From Mycolicibacter minnesotensis (GTDB taxonomy: Bacteria; Actinomycetota; Actinomycetes; Mycobacteriales; Mycobacteriaceae), in contig NZ_AP022589.1 in the NCBI RefSeq assembly GCF_010731755.1, positions 2,790,001-2,854,000 on the forward strand: a stretch of DNA of 64,000 bases, in the 5' to 3' direction. Both the position numbers and the translations under genes were made by a program. The notes under the pieces are model-generated. The model was not told where the DNA came from, did not search any database, and saw only the letters and a program-made list of their open reading frames with translations. How positions within the stretch are numbered: the first letter of the stretch is position 1; the number at the start of each line of letters is the position of its first letter. This document shows, in pieces, positions 13,115 to 23,574 of the stretch.

Positions 13115-14785
13115 TTGAGCGCCGCAGCCGCGGGTGTCCTGTTCCTGACGTCACTGGTCCTGGCCCTGGCGGCGGCCCACATCCCGCTGGGCGACTACAT
13201 GTATCGGGTCTACTCTCGCGAAAAGCACTCCCGCAGTGAGAGATTGATCTATTCGGCGATCGGCGTCGACCCAGATTCCGAGCAGACCTGGGCCGCCTAC
13301 GCGCGCAGCGTCCTGGCGTTCTCCGCGGTCTGCGTGGTCTTTCTGTTCGGGCTGCAACTGGTACAGGGCGGACTTCCACTGCACCTGCACCACCCGTCGA
13401 CTCCGATGACACCCGGCCTGGCGTGGAACACCGCGGTCAGCTTTGTCACCAACACCAACTGGCAGGCCTACGCCGGTGAATCCACCCAGGGGCACCTGGT
13501 GCAGATGGCCGGGCTGGGGGTGCAGAACTTCGTCTCTGCCGCAGTCGGTATGGCCGTCGCCGTCGCTTTTGTCCGGGGTTTCGTCGGCCGGCGCACCGCG
13601 GTCCTGGGCTCCTTCTGGGTCGATCTCGTTCGCGGCACCCTGCGCATCCTGGCTCCTATCGCGGTGGTCGGCGCCGTGGTCTTGATCGCCGGCGGGGTCG
13701 TCGAGAATTTCCATCTCAATGACCAGACGGTGTCCACGGTTGCCGGCATGTCCCAGACCCTTCCCGGCGGTCCGGTGGCCAGCCAGGAGGCGATCAAACT
13801 GCTGGGCACCAACGGCGGTGGTTTCTACAACGCCAACTCCGCACACCCGTTTGAGAACCCCACCTCATGGACCAACTGGGTGGAGATATTCCTGCTTCTG
13901 GTGATCGCGTTCTCCCTGCCCCGCACGTTCGGTCGCATGGTTGGGGCCACCAAACAGGGCCACGCCATCGCCGCGGTCATGGCGGTACTCGCCTGCATCG
14001 GCGTGGGCCTGCTCAGCTGGGCCCAGCTGGCTCATCACGGCACCGTCCCCACCGCTGTCGGGGCCGCGACCGAGGGGATCGAGCAGCGGCTCGGCGTGGC
14101 CGACTCGGCGGTCTTCGCGGCGGCCACCACGCTGACCTCCACCGGCGCCGTGGACTCCGCGCACGACTCCTACACCAGCCTGGGCGGCTTGATGGCGATG
14201 GTCGATATGCAGCTGGGGGAGGTGGCCCCCGGCGGTGTCGGTTCGGGCCTCTACGGCATCTTGATCCTGGCGGTGATCACGGTGTTCGTCGCCGGCCTGA
14301 TGGTCGGGCGCACCCCGGAGTATCTGGGCAAGAAGATCGGCGCACGCGAGATCAAGCTGGCGGCAAGCTATTTCCTGGTTATGCCGGTTGTCGTGCTGTG
14401 CGGAACGGCGGTCTCGGTCGCCTTACCGGGCCCTCGCTCGGCGATGACCAACTCCGGGCCGCACGGCCTCTCCGAGGTGCTGTATGCCTTCACCTCCGCG
14501 GCGAACAACAACGGCTCGGCGTTCGCCGGTTTGGCTGCAGACGGGACGTGGTTTGAGACCGCGCTCGGAATCGCCATGCTCATCGGCAGATTCGTGCCGA
14601 TCATTCTGGTTCTTGCGCTCGCTGGCGCGCTGGCGGCTCAAGGCAGTGCGCCGGAATCGCTCGGCACGCTGCCCACCCACAAACCCCAGTTCGTCGGTTT
14701 GGTGGTCGGCGTGACGGTCATCCTGGTCGCCCTGACCTTCCTTCCTTCGCTGGCACTGGCGCCACTGGCAGAAGGGCTTCACTGA
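13115..14785 (+). CDS. kdpA: potassium-transporting ATPase subunit KdpA
   Basis: Potassium-selective, channel-like membrane subunit of the KdpFABC pump, related to Trk/Ktr transporters. 556 aa with about ten hydrophobic segments and the selectivity-loop signatures [27 protein letters not shown] and [19 protein letters not shown]13115 follows the kdpF stop directly, and the first residues align with the usual first helix ([18 protein letters not shown]). It is co-transcribed with kdpB (1 bp gap). Confidence 0.97.
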   Translation: MSAAAAGVLFLTSLVLALAAAHIPLGDYMYRVYSREKHSRSERLIYSAIGVDPDSEQTWAAYARSVLAFSAVCVVFLFGLQLVQGGLPLHLHHPSTPMTPGLAWNTAVSFVTNTNWQAYAGESTQGHLVQMAGLGVQNFVSAAVGMAVAVAFVRGFVGRRTAVLGSFWVDLVRGTLRILAPIAVVGAVVLIAGGVVENFHLNDQTVSTVAGMSQTLPGGPVASQEAIKLLGTNGGGFYNANSAHPFENPTSWTNWVEIFLLLVIAFSLPRTFGRMVGATKQGHAIAAVMAVLACIGVGLLSWAQLAHHGTVPTAVGAATEGIEQRLGVADSAVFAAATTLTSTGAVDSAHDSYTSLGGLMAMVDMQLGEVAPGGVGSGLYGILILAVITVFVAGLMVGRTPEYLGKKIGAREIKLAASYFLVMPVVVLCGTAVSVALPGPRSAMTNSGPHGLSEVLYAFTSAANNNGSAFAGLAADGTWFETALGIAMLIGRFVPIILVLALAGALAAQGSAPESLGTLPTHKPQFVGLVVGVTVILVALTFLPSLALAPLAEGLH

Positions 14786-14786
14786 C

Positions 14787-16916
14787 ATGGAGTCGACCAC
14801 TGTTATCGCCCCGGCGCGGAAAGCTCCGGTGACGGGCGGGCTGCTCGACGGCGCCCTGCTGCGCAGATCCGTACCGGCGGCGTTGCGCAAGCTCGATCCC
14901 CGCACCCTGTGGCACAACCCGGTGATGCTGATCGTCGAGATCGGCGCCGCATGGTCGACGGTGCTGGCGCTTGGCCGGCCGACCTGGTTCGGCTGGCTGA
15001 CCGTGTGCTGGTTGTGGCTGACCGTGATCCTGGCCAACCTCGCCGAGGCGGTCGCCGAGGGACGCGGAAAGGCGCAGGCCGATGCACTGCGAAAGTCCAA
15101 GTCCGACACGGTCGCACGCCGACTACAGGGCTGGACACCCGATGCGCCGGGAGTCGAAGAGGCGGTCCCGGCGCCGCTGTTGCAACGTGGCGACGTGGTC
15201 GTGGTCGAGGCCGGCCAGATCATCCCGGGCGACGGCGATGTGGTGGAAGGCATCGCCTCGGTGGACGAGTCGGCGATCACCGGCGAGTCAGCCCCGGTGA
15301 TCCGCGAATCCGGCGGTGACCGCTCGGCGGTCACCGGCGGAACCCTGGTGTTGTCGGACCGGATCGTCGTCCAGATCACCCAGCAACCCGGTCAGAGCTT
15401 TGTCGATCGGATGATCGCCCTGGTCGAAGGGGCCAATCGTCAGAAGACCCCGAACGAGATCGCCCTCAACATCCTGCTGGCCGCACTGAGCATCATCTTC
15501 GTGATCGCCGTGGCCACCCTGCAGCCCTTGGCGATCTATTCCATGTCCACCAATCCGGGTGTCTCGGACACGGCGGGGCTCGATGCCGACGGAGTCACGG
15601 GAATCGTCTTGGTGGCACTGCTGGTCTGCCTGATCCCCACCACCATCGGGGCGCTGCTGTCTGCCATCGGGATCGCCGGAATGGACCGGCTGGTGCAGCG
15701 CAACGTGCTGGCCATGTCCGGCCGGGCGGTCGAGGCCGCCGGCGATGTCAACACCCTGCTGTTGGACAAGACCGGCACCATCACCTTGGGCAACCGGCAG
15801 GCCTCGGAGTTCCACCCGCTCACCGGGGTCACCGAGGCCGAGCTGGCCGACGCCGCCCAACTGTCCAGCCTCGCCGATGAGACCCCCGAGGGCCGTTCGA
15901 TCGTGGTCTACGCCAAGGAGGCCTACGGACTGCGCACCCGGACGCCGGGCGAGCTGACGGCGGCGACCTGGGTCCCGTTCACCGCGGTGACGCGGATGTC
16001 CGGGGTCGACATCGGCGGACGCCAATTACGCAAGGGCGCTGCCAGTTCCGTCAGCGAATGGGTGCGTGGCCACGGCGGTGAGATCCCCGCCGAGCTCGGC
16101 CAGATCGTCGACGGCATCAGCGCCGCCGGCGGCACCCCGCTGGTGGTCGGCGAGGTGCTGGTGGGCGGATCTGCCGTGGTGCTCGGTGTCATCCACCTGC
16201 GGGACGTGGTCAAGCAGGGCATGCGCGACCGGTTCGACGCGATGCGCCGGATGGGGATTCGGACCGTGATGATCACCGGAGACAACCCGTTGACGGCCAA
16301 GGCCATCGCCGAGGAGGCCGGAGTCGACGACTTCCTCGCCGAAGCCACTCCCGAAGACAAACTGATGCTGATCAAACGGGAGCAGGAGGGTGGCCGGCTG
16401 GTCGCGATGACGGGCGACGGCACCAACGACGCCCCGGCGCTGGCGCAGGCCGACGTCGGGGTGGCGATGAACACCGGCACCAGCGCCGCCAAAGAGGCGG
16501 GCAACATGGTGGACCTGGACTCGGACCCCACCAAGCTCATCGAGATCGTGGAGATCGGTAAGCAGCTGTTGATCACCCGGGGCGCGCTGACCACCTTCTC
16601 GATCGCCAACGACGTCGCCAAGTACTTCGCGATCATCCCCGCGCTGTTCGTCGCGATCTTCCCCGGACTGGGGTTGCTCAACGTGATGCGGTTGCACAGC
16701 CCGCAATCGGCGATCCTGTCGGCGGTGGTCTTCAATGCCCTGGTGATCGCCGCGCTGATTCCGTTGGCGCTGCGCGGGGTTCGTTATGTGCCCGGCGACG
16801 CGGCCACGCTGCTGAGCCGCAACCTCGCGGTCTACGGTCTGGGCGGGATCGTGGCCCCCTTCGTCGGAATCAAACTGATCGACCTGCTGGTCCAACTGCT
16901 GCCCGGGATCCGATGA
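14787..16916 (+). CDS. kdpB: potassium-transporting ATPase ATP-binding subunit KdpB
   Basis: P-type ATPase subunit that energises potassium uptake. 709 aa, the typical size. Motifs are intact: actuator SAITGES near residue 170; phosphorylation site [12 protein letters not shown] near residue 330; nucleotide-binding domain [15 protein letters not shown]; hinge [18 protein letters not shown]. Flanking helices carry [16 protein letters not shown] (M4 motif). It starts one base after kdpA and is followed one base later by kdpC. Confidence 0.98.
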   Translation: MESTTVIAPARKAPVTGGLLDGALLRRSVPAALRKLDPRTLWHNPVMLIVEIGAAWSTVLALGRPTWFGWLTVCWLWLTVILANLAEAVAEGRGKAQADALRKSKSDTVARRLQGWTPDAPGVEEAVPAPLLQRGDVVVVEAGQIIPGDGDVVEGIASVDESAITGESAPVIRESGGDRSAVTGGTLVLSDRIVVQITQQPGQSFVDRMIALVEGANRQKTPNEIALNILLAALSIIFVIAVATLQPLAIYSMSTNPGVSDTAGLDADGVTGIVLVALLVCLIPTTIGALLSAIGIAGMDRLVQRNVLAMSGRAVEAAGDVNTLLLDKTGTITLGNRQASEFHPLTGVTEAELADAAQLSSLADETPEGRSIVVYAKEAYGLRTRTPGELTAATWVPFTAVTRMSGVDIGGRQLRKGAASSVSEWVRGHGGEIPAELGQIVDGISAAGGTPLVVGEVLVGGSAVVLGVIHLRDVVKQGMRDRFDAMRRMGIRTVMITGDNPLTAKAIAEEAGVDDFLAEATPEDKLMLIKREQEGGRLVAMTGDGTNDAPALAQADVGVAMNTGTSAAKEAGNMVDLDSDPTKLIEIVEIGKQLLITRGALTTFSIANDVAKYFAIIPALFVAIFPGLGLLNVMRLHSPQSAILSAVVFNALVIAALIPLALRGVRYVPGDAATLLSRNLAVYGLGGIVAPFVGIKLIDLLVQLLPGIR

Positions 16917-16917
16917 C

Positions 16918-17820
16918 ATGCGCGTCTCGGGTGTGATCCGCCGCTACTGGGCCGCGCTGCGTGCGCTGCTGGTCTTGACTGCCGTCCTCGGGATCGGCTA
17001 TCCCCTGGTGATCTGGCTGGTGGCGCAGCTTCCGGGACTGCACGGTCGCGCGGAGGGCTCGCTGGTCACCGACGCCGCGGGTCGGCCGGTCGGCAGCACC
17101 CTGATCGGGCAGGCGTTCACCGACACCTCCGGCCTGCCGCTGCCGCAGTATCTGCAGAGCAGGCCCTCGGCAGCCGGCCTCGGCTATGACGCCTTGGCCA
17201 GTGGGGCAAGCAATCTGGGGCCGGAGAACATCGTGGATCAACCCACCGCGCCGAGCCTGCTCACCCAGATCTGCACCCGCAGCGTGGCGGTGGCCCTGGC
17301 GGAGGGGCTGGAACCCGGGTCGGGCGCCCGGCCGTTCTGCACCACCGGTGGCCGGGGCGCGGTGTTGGCCGTCTACGGCGGTCGAGACGGCAGCGGCACC
17401 ATCGCCCATCCGGTTCGTGTAGTCAGCGTCAACGAACCGTGTGGCTCCGGCGGCGCAACGTTTATCACCAGCTACCGCGGGGTGCGGGTGGAGTGCGCCC
17501 GGCCCGGCGAGACCTACGCGGCCGGTCAGATCGTGCCGATCCGGGGGAGCGCCGCAGCGCACCCGCGGGTTCCGGCCGACGCGGTGACCGCCGGCGGCAG
17601 TGGACTGGACCCCGATATCTCGCCGGCCTATGCCGATTTGCAGGTCGATCGGATTGCCCGAGCCCGCGGAGTCAGTGCCGAGCAGGTCCGTGCGGTGATC
17701 CGGGCTCACCAGAGCGGTCGCCTGCTCGGGTTCCTCGGTGAGCCCCGGGTCAACGTCGTCGCGGTCAACCTGGAACTGGACCACAGACACCCTGTTGCCG
17801 GGTGCTGCACCGAGGGATGA
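16918..17820 (+). CDS. kdpC: potassium-transporting ATPase subunit KdpC, enlarged
   Basis: Periplasm-facing single-span accessory subunit of KdpFABC. The N-terminal helix (LLVLTAVLGIGYPLVIWLVA) and the core motifs QSRPSAAGLGYDALASGASN with NLGP, then VTAGGSGLDPDISPAYADLQ, and the C-terminal GFLGEPRVNVVAVNLELD are all present. The length is 300 aa against the usual 190 or so. The excess is one internal insertion of roughly 100 residues, about positions 105-220, between NLGP and VTAGGSG. It contains four Cys (QIC, PFC, EPC, VEC). No frameshift is seen, so the subunit is probably functional with an extra extracytoplasmic domain. The kdpD start follows after 7 bp. Confidence 0.93.
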   Translation: MRVSGVIRRYWAALRALLVLTAVLGIGYPLVIWLVAQLPGLHGRAEGSLVTDAAGRPVGSTLIGQAFTDTSGLPLPQYLQSRPSAAGLGYDALASGASNLGPENIVDQPTAPSLLTQICTRSVAVALAEGLEPGSGARPFCTTGGRGAVLAVYGGRDGSGTIAHPVRVVSVNEPCGSGGATFITSYRGVRVECARPGETYAAGQIVPIRGSAAAHPRVPADAVTAGGSGLDPDISPAYADLQVDRIARARGVSAEQVRAVIRAHQSGRLLGFLGEPRVNVVAVNLELDHRHPVAGCCTEG

Positions 17821-17827
17821 TCTTTCG

Positions 17828-20374
17828 GTGAACTCCGGTGACTCGCCGAGCCGACGTGGAGAACTGCGCATCTATCTGGGTGCGGCGCCGGGCGTGGGCA
17901 AGACCTACGCCATGCTCGGCGAGGCCCACCGCCGCATGGAGCGGGGCACCGACGTGGTGGCGGCAGTGGTTGAGACGCACGGCCGGAAGAAGACGGCGGA
18001 ACTGCTTGCGGGCATCGAGATCATTCCGCCGCGCTGGATCGACTATCGCGGCAAGAGCTTTCCCGAACTCGACGTTGCCGCCGTGCTGGCCCGGCGGCCC
18101 CAGGTGGTGCTGGTCGACGAACTGGCCCACACCAACACTCCGGGCAGCGCGAACCCCAAGCGGTGGCAGGATGTCGACCAGCTGCTGGCGGCCGGTATCA
18201 CGGTGATCTCCACGCTCAACGTGCAGCACCTGGACAGCCTCAATGACGTCGTCGCGCAGATCACCGGTGTCGAACAGCAGGAGACGGTGCCGGATTCGTT
18301 CGTCCGGCAGGCATCACAGATCGAACTTGTCGACGTCGATCCCGAGGCGCTTCGGCGTCGGTTGGCGCACGGCAACGTCTACGCACCCGACAAGGTCGAC
18401 GCCGCCCTGTCCAACTATTTCCGCAGTGGGAATCTCACCGCGCTGCGGGAATTGGCGCTTTTGTGGGTGGCCGACCAGGTGGACGCCGCACTGGTCAAAT
18501 ACCGGGCGGACAAGAAGATCACTGCCACCTGGGAGGCCCGCGAGCGGGTGGTGGTGGCCGTCACGGGCGGACCCGAATCGGAGACCCTGGTCCGGCGTGC
18601 CTCACGGATCGCGTCGAAGGCCAGCGCCGAGCTGCTGACGTTGCACGTGCTGCGCGGCGACGGCCTGGCGCAGCTGCCCACCGCGCGGATCGGAAAGATC
18701 CGCGAGCTGGCCAACAGCCTCGGCGGTTCACTGCACGTCGTCGTCGGCGACGACGTTCCGTCGGCGCTGCTGGATTTCGCCCGGGAGGTCAACGCCACTC
18801 AGCTGGTGATCGGTACGTCGCGGCGATCGCGCTGGGCGCGACTGATCGACGAGGGCATCGGAGCCAGGGTGGTGCGGCTGTCGGGCACGATCGACGTGCA
18901 CATCGTGACGCACGAAGAGTCCCGTCAGGGTTTTCGGGCGACACCGCTCTCGGCGCGGAATCGCCGAGTGCTGCCCTGGCTGGCGGCGCTACTGGTGCCG
19001 TCGGCGGTCTGTTCCATCACGGCGCTGTGGCTGGATCCCTATCTGCGCATCGGCGGTGAGAGCGCGCTGTTCTTCGTCAGCGTGCTGGTGGTCGCACTGC
19101 TGGGCGGGGTGGCGCCCGCAATCGTGTCGGCGGTGATATCCGGTGTGCTGCTGAACTATTTTCTGATTCCGCCCCGGCACAGTTTCACCATCGCCGAAAC
19201 CGATTCGGCGGTCACCGAGGTCGTGCTGTTGTTGGTCGCGGTGGCGGTCGCGGTGCTGGTGGATCGGGCGGCCGAACGCGCCAGGGAGGCCGGCCGCGCG
19301 TCGCGGGAAGCCGAGTTGCTGGCGTTGTTCGCCGGGTCGGTGTTGCGGGGAGCCGACCTGGCGACACTGCTGGAGAGGGTCCGCGAGACCTATGCGCTGC
19401 GGTCGGTGAGCTTCCTGCGAGAGCGCCCGGACGGCACGGGCCAGACGGTGATCGCCACGGCCGGCCTCGACCCCTGCACGACCGTCGAATCGGCTGATAC
19501 CGCCATCGATGTCGGTGATGAGGAGTTCTGGATACTGGTCGCGGGGCGGCAGCTGGCCGGGCGCGACCGGCGGGTGCTGTCCGCGGTGGCCAAGCAGGCG
19601 GCGGGGTTGGTCCGCCAGGGCGAACTGGCCGCCGAGGCGAACCGGGCCGAGGCCGTCGTGCGCGCCGACGAACTGCGCCGCTCGCTGTTGTCCGCGGTCA
19701 GTCATGATCTGCGGACCCCGCTGGCGGCCGCCAAGGCCGCGGTGTCGAGCCTGCGCGCCGAGGATGTCGGGTTCTCCCCGCAGGACACCGCGGAGCTGCT
19801 GGCCACCGTCGAGGAGTCGGTTGATCAGTTGACCGCACTGGTGGGCAACCTGCTCGATTCGTCACGCCTGGCGGCCGGCGCGGTGCAGCCGCAACTCCGG
19901 CGGGTCTACCTGGAAGAGGCGGTGGAGCGGGCGTTGGTCAGCATCGGCCGCGGCGAGACCGGATTTCGCCGCTCGGGCATCGACCGGGTCACAGTCGAGG
20001 TGGACGACGCGGTGGTGCTGGCCGATGCCGGACTGTTGGACCGGGTGTTGGCTAACCTGCTGGACAATGCGTTGCGCTATGCGCCCGACAGCCCGGTTCG
20101 GGTCAGCGCATGCCGGGCCGGCGACCGGGTCCTGATCGACGTCGCCGATCAGGGCCGCGGCCTGCCGCCCGGCGGCGAGCGCCTGTTCGAGCCCTTCCAG
20201 CGGGTCGGCGATCAGGACAACACCACCGGCATGGGCCTGGGCCTGTCGGTGGCGCGTGGCTTCGTCGAGGCGATGGGTGGCACCCTGCGGGCCTGCGAGA
20301 CACCCGGTGGCGGACTCACCATGGTGGTGGATCTGGCTGCGCCGCAACCCAACGCTCACACTTCGAAGCGGTAG
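17828..20374 (+). CDS. kdpD: sensor histidine kinase KdpD, copy 1 (in kdpFABC operon)
   Basis: Turgor/potassium sensor kinase, 848 aa. N-terminal KdpD domain with Walker A GAAPGVGKTYAML and LVDELAHTNTPGS; a universal-stress-protein-like domain around residues 245-370; four membrane helices (about 390-490); a GAF-like region; the HisKA box SAVSHDLRTPLAAAKAAVSS; and a HATPase domain (LLDNALRYAP, VADQGRGLPPGGE, GMGLGLSVARGF). The start is GTG17828, since the upstream open frame overlaps kdpC. Its 3' end overlaps the convergent kdpE by 19 bp. It is closely similar throughout to the second kdpD at 21039-23546, and no cognate regulator lies in its own orientation. Confidence 0.95.
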   Translation: MNSGDSPSRRGELRIYLGAAPGVGKTYAMLGEAHRRMERGTDVVAAVVETHGRKKTAELLAGIEIIPPRWIDYRGKSFPELDVAAVLARRPQVVLVDELAHTNTPGSANPKRWQDVDQLLAAGITVISTLNVQHLDSLNDVVAQITGVEQQETVPDSFVRQASQIELVDVDPEALRRRLAHGNVYAPDKVDAALSNYFRSGNLTALRELALLWVADQVDAALVKYRADKKITATWEARERVVVAVTGGPESETLVRRASRIASKASAELLTLHVLRGDGLAQLPTARIGKIRELANSLGGSLHVVVGDDVPSALLDFAREVNATQLVIGTSRRSRWARLIDEGIGARVVRLSGTIDVHIVTHEESRQGFRATPLSARNRRVLPWLAALLVPSAVCSITALWLDPYLRIGGESALFFVSVLVVALLGGVAPAIVSAVISGVLLNYFLIPPRHSFTIAETDSAVTEVVLLLVAVAVAVLVDRAAERAREAGRASREAELLALFAGSVLRGADLATLLERVRETYALRSVSFLRERPDGTGQTVIATAGLDPCTTVESADTAIDVGDEEFWILVAGRQLAGRDRRVLSAVAKQAAGLVRQGELAAEANRAEAVVRADELRRSLLSAVSHDLRTPLAAAKAAVSSLRAEDVGFSPQDTAELLATVEESVDQLTALVGNLLDSSRLAAGAVQPQLRRVYLEEAVERALVSIGRGETGFRRSGIDRVTVEVDDAVVLADAGLLDRVLANLLDNALRYAPDSPVRVSACRAGDRVLIDVADQGRGLPPGGERLFEPFQRVGDQDNTTGMGLGLSVARGFVEAMGGTLRACETPGGGLTMVVDLAAPQPNAHTSKR

Positions 20375-21039
20375 CCCATTCCGGCTTCGGTCAGAAGGTG
20401 TTTGGGGTTCGACGGATCGTCCTCGAGCTTGCGCCGCAACTGGGCCAGATACACCCGCAGGTACTGGGTCTCCTTGGCATACGCCGGTCCCCACACCTGG
20501 GTGAGCAACTCGTCGCGGCCCACCAGTTTGCCCCGGTTGCGCACCAGCATCTCCAACATGCCCCATTCGGTGGGTGTCAGATGCACTTCGCCGCCGCCCT
20601 TGGTGACCTTCTTGGCGGCCAGATCGACGGTGAAAGAGGCTGTCTCCACAATGGGTTGGTCGATCTCGGCGGTCGCGGCGTTGCGGCGCGCGGCGGCCCG
20701 CAGCCGCGCCAGGAACTCATCCATGCCGAACGGCTTGGTGACGTAGTCGTCGGCGCCGGCGTCGAGGGCCTCCACCTTGTCGGCCGAGTCGGTGCGCGCG
20801 GACAGCACGATCACCGGCGCCGTGAGCCACCCGCGTAATCCGGCCAGCACCTCGATACCGGAGATGTCGGGCAGGCCGAGGTCGAGGATCACCACGTCCG
20901 GGCGTTGTTCGGCCGCGGCGCGCAATGCCCCGGCACCGGTGGACGCGGTGACCACCTCATAGCCGCGTACCGACAGGTTGATCTTCAGCGCGCGCAGGAT
21001 CTGCGGCTCGTCGTCGACTACCAGTACCCGCGTGCTCAT
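20356..21039 (-). CDS. kdpE: response regulator KdpE
   Basis: OmpR/PhoB-class response regulator, 227 aa. Receiver domain with acidic pocket VLVVDDEPQILRAL, phospho-acceptor Asp in VVILDLGLPD (about residue 53) and Lys in YVTKPFGMDEF. The winged-helix DNA-binding domain includes VHLTPTEWGMLEMLVRNRGK and YLRVYLAQLRRKLEDDP. Its ATG overlaps the kdpD2 stop (ATGA), so it is translated coupled to that kinase. It is the only kdpE-like regulator in the window and sits between two kdpD genes. It normally activates kdpFABC when potassium is limiting. Confidence 0.96.
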   Translation of the reverse strand: MSTRVLVVDDEPQILRALKINLSVRGYEVVTASTGAGALRAAAEQRPDVVILDLGLPDISGIEVLAGLRGWLTAPVIVLSARTDSADKVEALDAGADDYVTKPFGMDEFLARLRAAARRNAATAEIDQPIVETASFTVDLAAKKVTKGGGEVHLTPTEWGMLEMLVRNRGKLVGRDELLTQVWGPAYAKETQYLRVYLAQLRRKLEDDPSNPKHLLTEAGMGYRFEV

Positions 21040-23546
21040 CAGCTCTCTCCCGTCGGTGCGGCCAGATCGACCACCATGGTCAACCCGCCGCCCGGTGTCT
21101 GCGTCGCCGAGATGGATCCACCCATGGCTTCGGCGAATCCTCGTGCCACTGAAAGTCCCAGTCCGACACCGCTGGTGTTGTCGCGGTCGCCGAGGCGCTG
21201 GAAAGGGTCGAACACGTGCACCTCGCCGCCCGGGGGCAGGCCGCGGCCCTCGTCGGCGACGTTGATCAATATTCGCTCGCCGACTCGGCCCGCTGTCACC
21301 CGCACCACGCTGTCGGCGGCGTAGCGCAATGCATTGTCGATCACGTTGGCCAAGACCCGTTCCAACAGGCCCGCGTCGGCCAGCGCCACCGTCGGACCGA
21401 CTTCGACCTTCACCCGGTCCACGCCTCCGCAACCGAAGGTGTTGCTGCGCTTGCCGATACCGATCAACGCACGCTGCACCACCTCCTCCAGGTATACCTT
21501 GGCCAGTTCCGGACGCACCACGCCGGCGGCCAGCCGGGAGGAGTCCAGCAGGTTGCCCACCAGCCCGGTGAGCTGATCGACCGATTCCTCCACGGTGGCC
21601 AGCAGTTCGGCGGTGTCTCCCGGGGAGAAGTCGACGTCGTCGGCGCGCAGGCTGGACACCGCCGCCTTGGCCGCCGCCAGCGGGGTCCGCAGGTCGTGGC
21701 TGACCGCCGACAGCAGGGAACGACGCAGCTCGTCGGTGCGCATCACTGCGTCGGCCCGGTCGGCCTCGGCGGCCAGTTCCTCTTGGCGGACCAGCCCGGC
21801 GGCCTGGCGGGCCACCACCGACAGCACCCGGCGGTCGCGGGAGGCCAATTGTCGGCCCACCATCAGCATCCGGAATTCGTCGTCACCGACGTCGATCGAG
21901 GTGTCGGCCAGATCTACCGAGGTGCAGGGACCTTCGCCGACGGAGGCGACCACGTGCGGCGTCGCGGTGCTGTGCGGCACACGGACCAGGCTCACTGCGC
22001 GTTGGGCGTAGGTCTCACGCACCCGCTCCAGCAGGGTGTCCAGGTCCGCACCGCGCAGCACCGATCCGGCGAACAGGGTCATCAACTCGGCCTCGCGGGA
22101 GGCGCGGCCGGCTTCCCGGGTTCGTTTGGCGGCGCCGTCGACCAGGGCCGCCACCGCGACCGCCACCAGCAGCAGCACGATCTCGGTGACCGCGATGTCG
22201 TGCTCGGCGATGGTGAAGTCGCGTCGCGGCGCCAGCACGAAGTAGTTCAGCAACACCCCCGACAGCACCGCCGAGAGCACCGCCGGGGCGATGCCGCCGA
22301 GCAGGGCCACCACCAGCACCCCGACGAAGAACAGTGCGCTCTGGCCGGCATCGAAGTACCGGTTCAGCCAGCCCACCATGATCGCGCACATGGCGCAGGG
22401 CACGGCGATCGCAGCCAGCCAGGACACCGCACGCCGCTCGCGCGGTGAGATCGACAGGGCACGGCGGGTCGGTTTGGCGTCTTTGTAGGTGACGATGTGC
22501 ACGTCGATGTCGCCGGACTGCTGCACCACTGCGGCGCCGACCCCCTCGTCGAGGATGCGTGCCCAGCGGGAGCGCCGCGAGCTGCCGATCACCAGCTGGG
22601 TGGCGTTGACGTCGCGGGCGAAGTCCAGCAGTGCGGTCGGCACGTCGTCGCCGATCACGGTGTGCAGTGAGGCGCCCAGGCTGATCGATAGTTGGCGGAT
22701 CTTGCCCACGCGAGGGGCCGGCGCCCGGGAGGTTCCGTCGCCGCTGAGGACATGCAGTACCAGTAGGTCGCCGCCGGCTTTGGAGGCGATCCGGGAGGCC
22801 CGCCGGACCAGGTCTTCGGATTCCGGGCCACCGGTGACCGCGGCGACGATCCGTTCGCGGGCCTCCCAGGTTCCGGTGATCTTTTTGTCGGCGCGATAGC
22901 GGGTCAGCGTCGCGTCGACTTGGCCGGCCAGCCACAGCAGCGCCAATTCCCGCAGTGCGGTCAGTGTTTCGCTGCGGAAGTAGTTGGCCAGCGCCGCATC
23001 CACCTTCTCCGGCGGATACACATTGCCGTCGGACAGCCTGCGGCGCAAGGCCTCCGGATCGATATCGATCAGTTCGATCTGCGTCGCCTGGCGTACCACC
23101 GCGTCGGGAACGGTGTGCTCCGGGGTGGTGCCGGTGATCTTGGCGACCACGTCGCTGAGGCTCTCCAGCTGCTGCACGTTGACGGTGGAGATCACGGTGA
23201 TTCCGGCGGCCAGCAACTCTTCGATGTCCTGCCAGCGTTGGGGATTGCGGCTGCCGGGGCGGTTGGTGGCGGCGAGGTCGTCGATCAGTGCCACCTCGGG
23301 GTGGCGGGCCAGCACGGCGGCGACATCGAGGTCATCGCCGGGCTCGCCGAGGGTCTCGATGCCGACCAGCAGCTCCGCGGTCTGGCTGCGGCCGTGTGTT
23401 TCGACGGCGGCGGCGATGACGTCGGTGCCGCGGCCGGCGCGGCGGTGGGCCTCGTTGAGCATGGCATAGGTTTTGCCGACCCCGGGCGAGGCTCCGAGGT
23501 AGATGCGGAGCTCTCCACGCCGGCCGTGCTGATTCACGACACTCAC
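21039..23546 (-). CDS. kdpD: sensor histidine kinase KdpD, copy 2 (with kdpE)
   Basis: 835-aa KdpD paralogue with the same domain order as copy 1: GASPGVGKTYAML Walker A, LIDDLAATNRPGS, USP-like domain, four-helix membrane block, GAF-like domain, SAVSHDLRTPLAAAKAAVSS and HATPase motifs (VIDNALRYAA, GVGLGLSVARGF). Long stretches match copy 1 residue for residue, so the two arose by duplication or are kept similar by gene conversion. It forms the kdpD-kdpE pair. Its start is only 28 bp downstream of a PPE gene on the same strand, so read-through from the PE/PPE array is likely. One difference is in the KdpD domain: copy 1 has LAHTNTPGS, copy 2 LAATNRPGS. Confidence 0.95.
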   Translation of the reverse strand: MSVVNQHGRRGELRIYLGASPGVGKTYAMLNEAHRRAGRGTDVIAAAVETHGRSQTAELLVGIETLGEPGDDLDVAAVLARHPEVALIDDLAATNRPGSRNPQRWQDIEELLAAGITVISTVNVQQLESLSDVVAKITGTTPEHTVPDAVVRQATQIELIDIDPEALRRRLSDGNVYPPEKVDAALANYFRSETLTALRELALLWLAGQVDATLTRYRADKKITGTWEARERIVAAVTGGPESEDLVRRASRIASKAGGDLLVLHVLSGDGTSRAPAPRVGKIRQLSISLGASLHTVIGDDVPTALLDFARDVNATQLVIGSSRRSRWARILDEGVGAAVVQQSGDIDVHIVTYKDAKPTRRALSISPRERRAVSWLAAIAVPCAMCAIMVGWLNRYFDAGQSALFFVGVLVVALLGGIAPAVLSAVLSGVLLNYFVLAPRRDFTIAEHDIAVTEIVLLLVAVAVAALVDGAAKRTREAGRASREAELMTLFAGSVLRGADLDTLLERVRETYAQRAVSLVRVPHSTATPHVVASVGEGPCTSVDLADTSIDVGDDEFRMLMVGRQLASRDRRVLSVVARQAAGLVRQEELAAEADRADAVMRTDELRRSLLSAVSHDLRTPLAAAKAAVSSLRADDVDFSPGDTAELLATVEESVDQLTGLVGNLLDSSRLAAGVVRPELAKVYLEEVVQRALIGIGKRSNTFGCGGVDRVKVEVGPTVALADAGLLERVLANVIDNALRYAADSVVRVTAGRVGERILINVADEGRGLPPGGEVHVFDPFQRLGDRDNTSGVGLGLSVARGFAEAMGGSISATQTPGGGLTMVVDLAAPTGES

Positions 23547-23574
23547 CAGACCATCATTCCGGCTGGCGGCGAGA

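Noticed and set aside
13115..14785. Later ATG starts for kdpA
   Set aside because: The TTG at 13115 directly follows kdpF and includes the conserved first helix.
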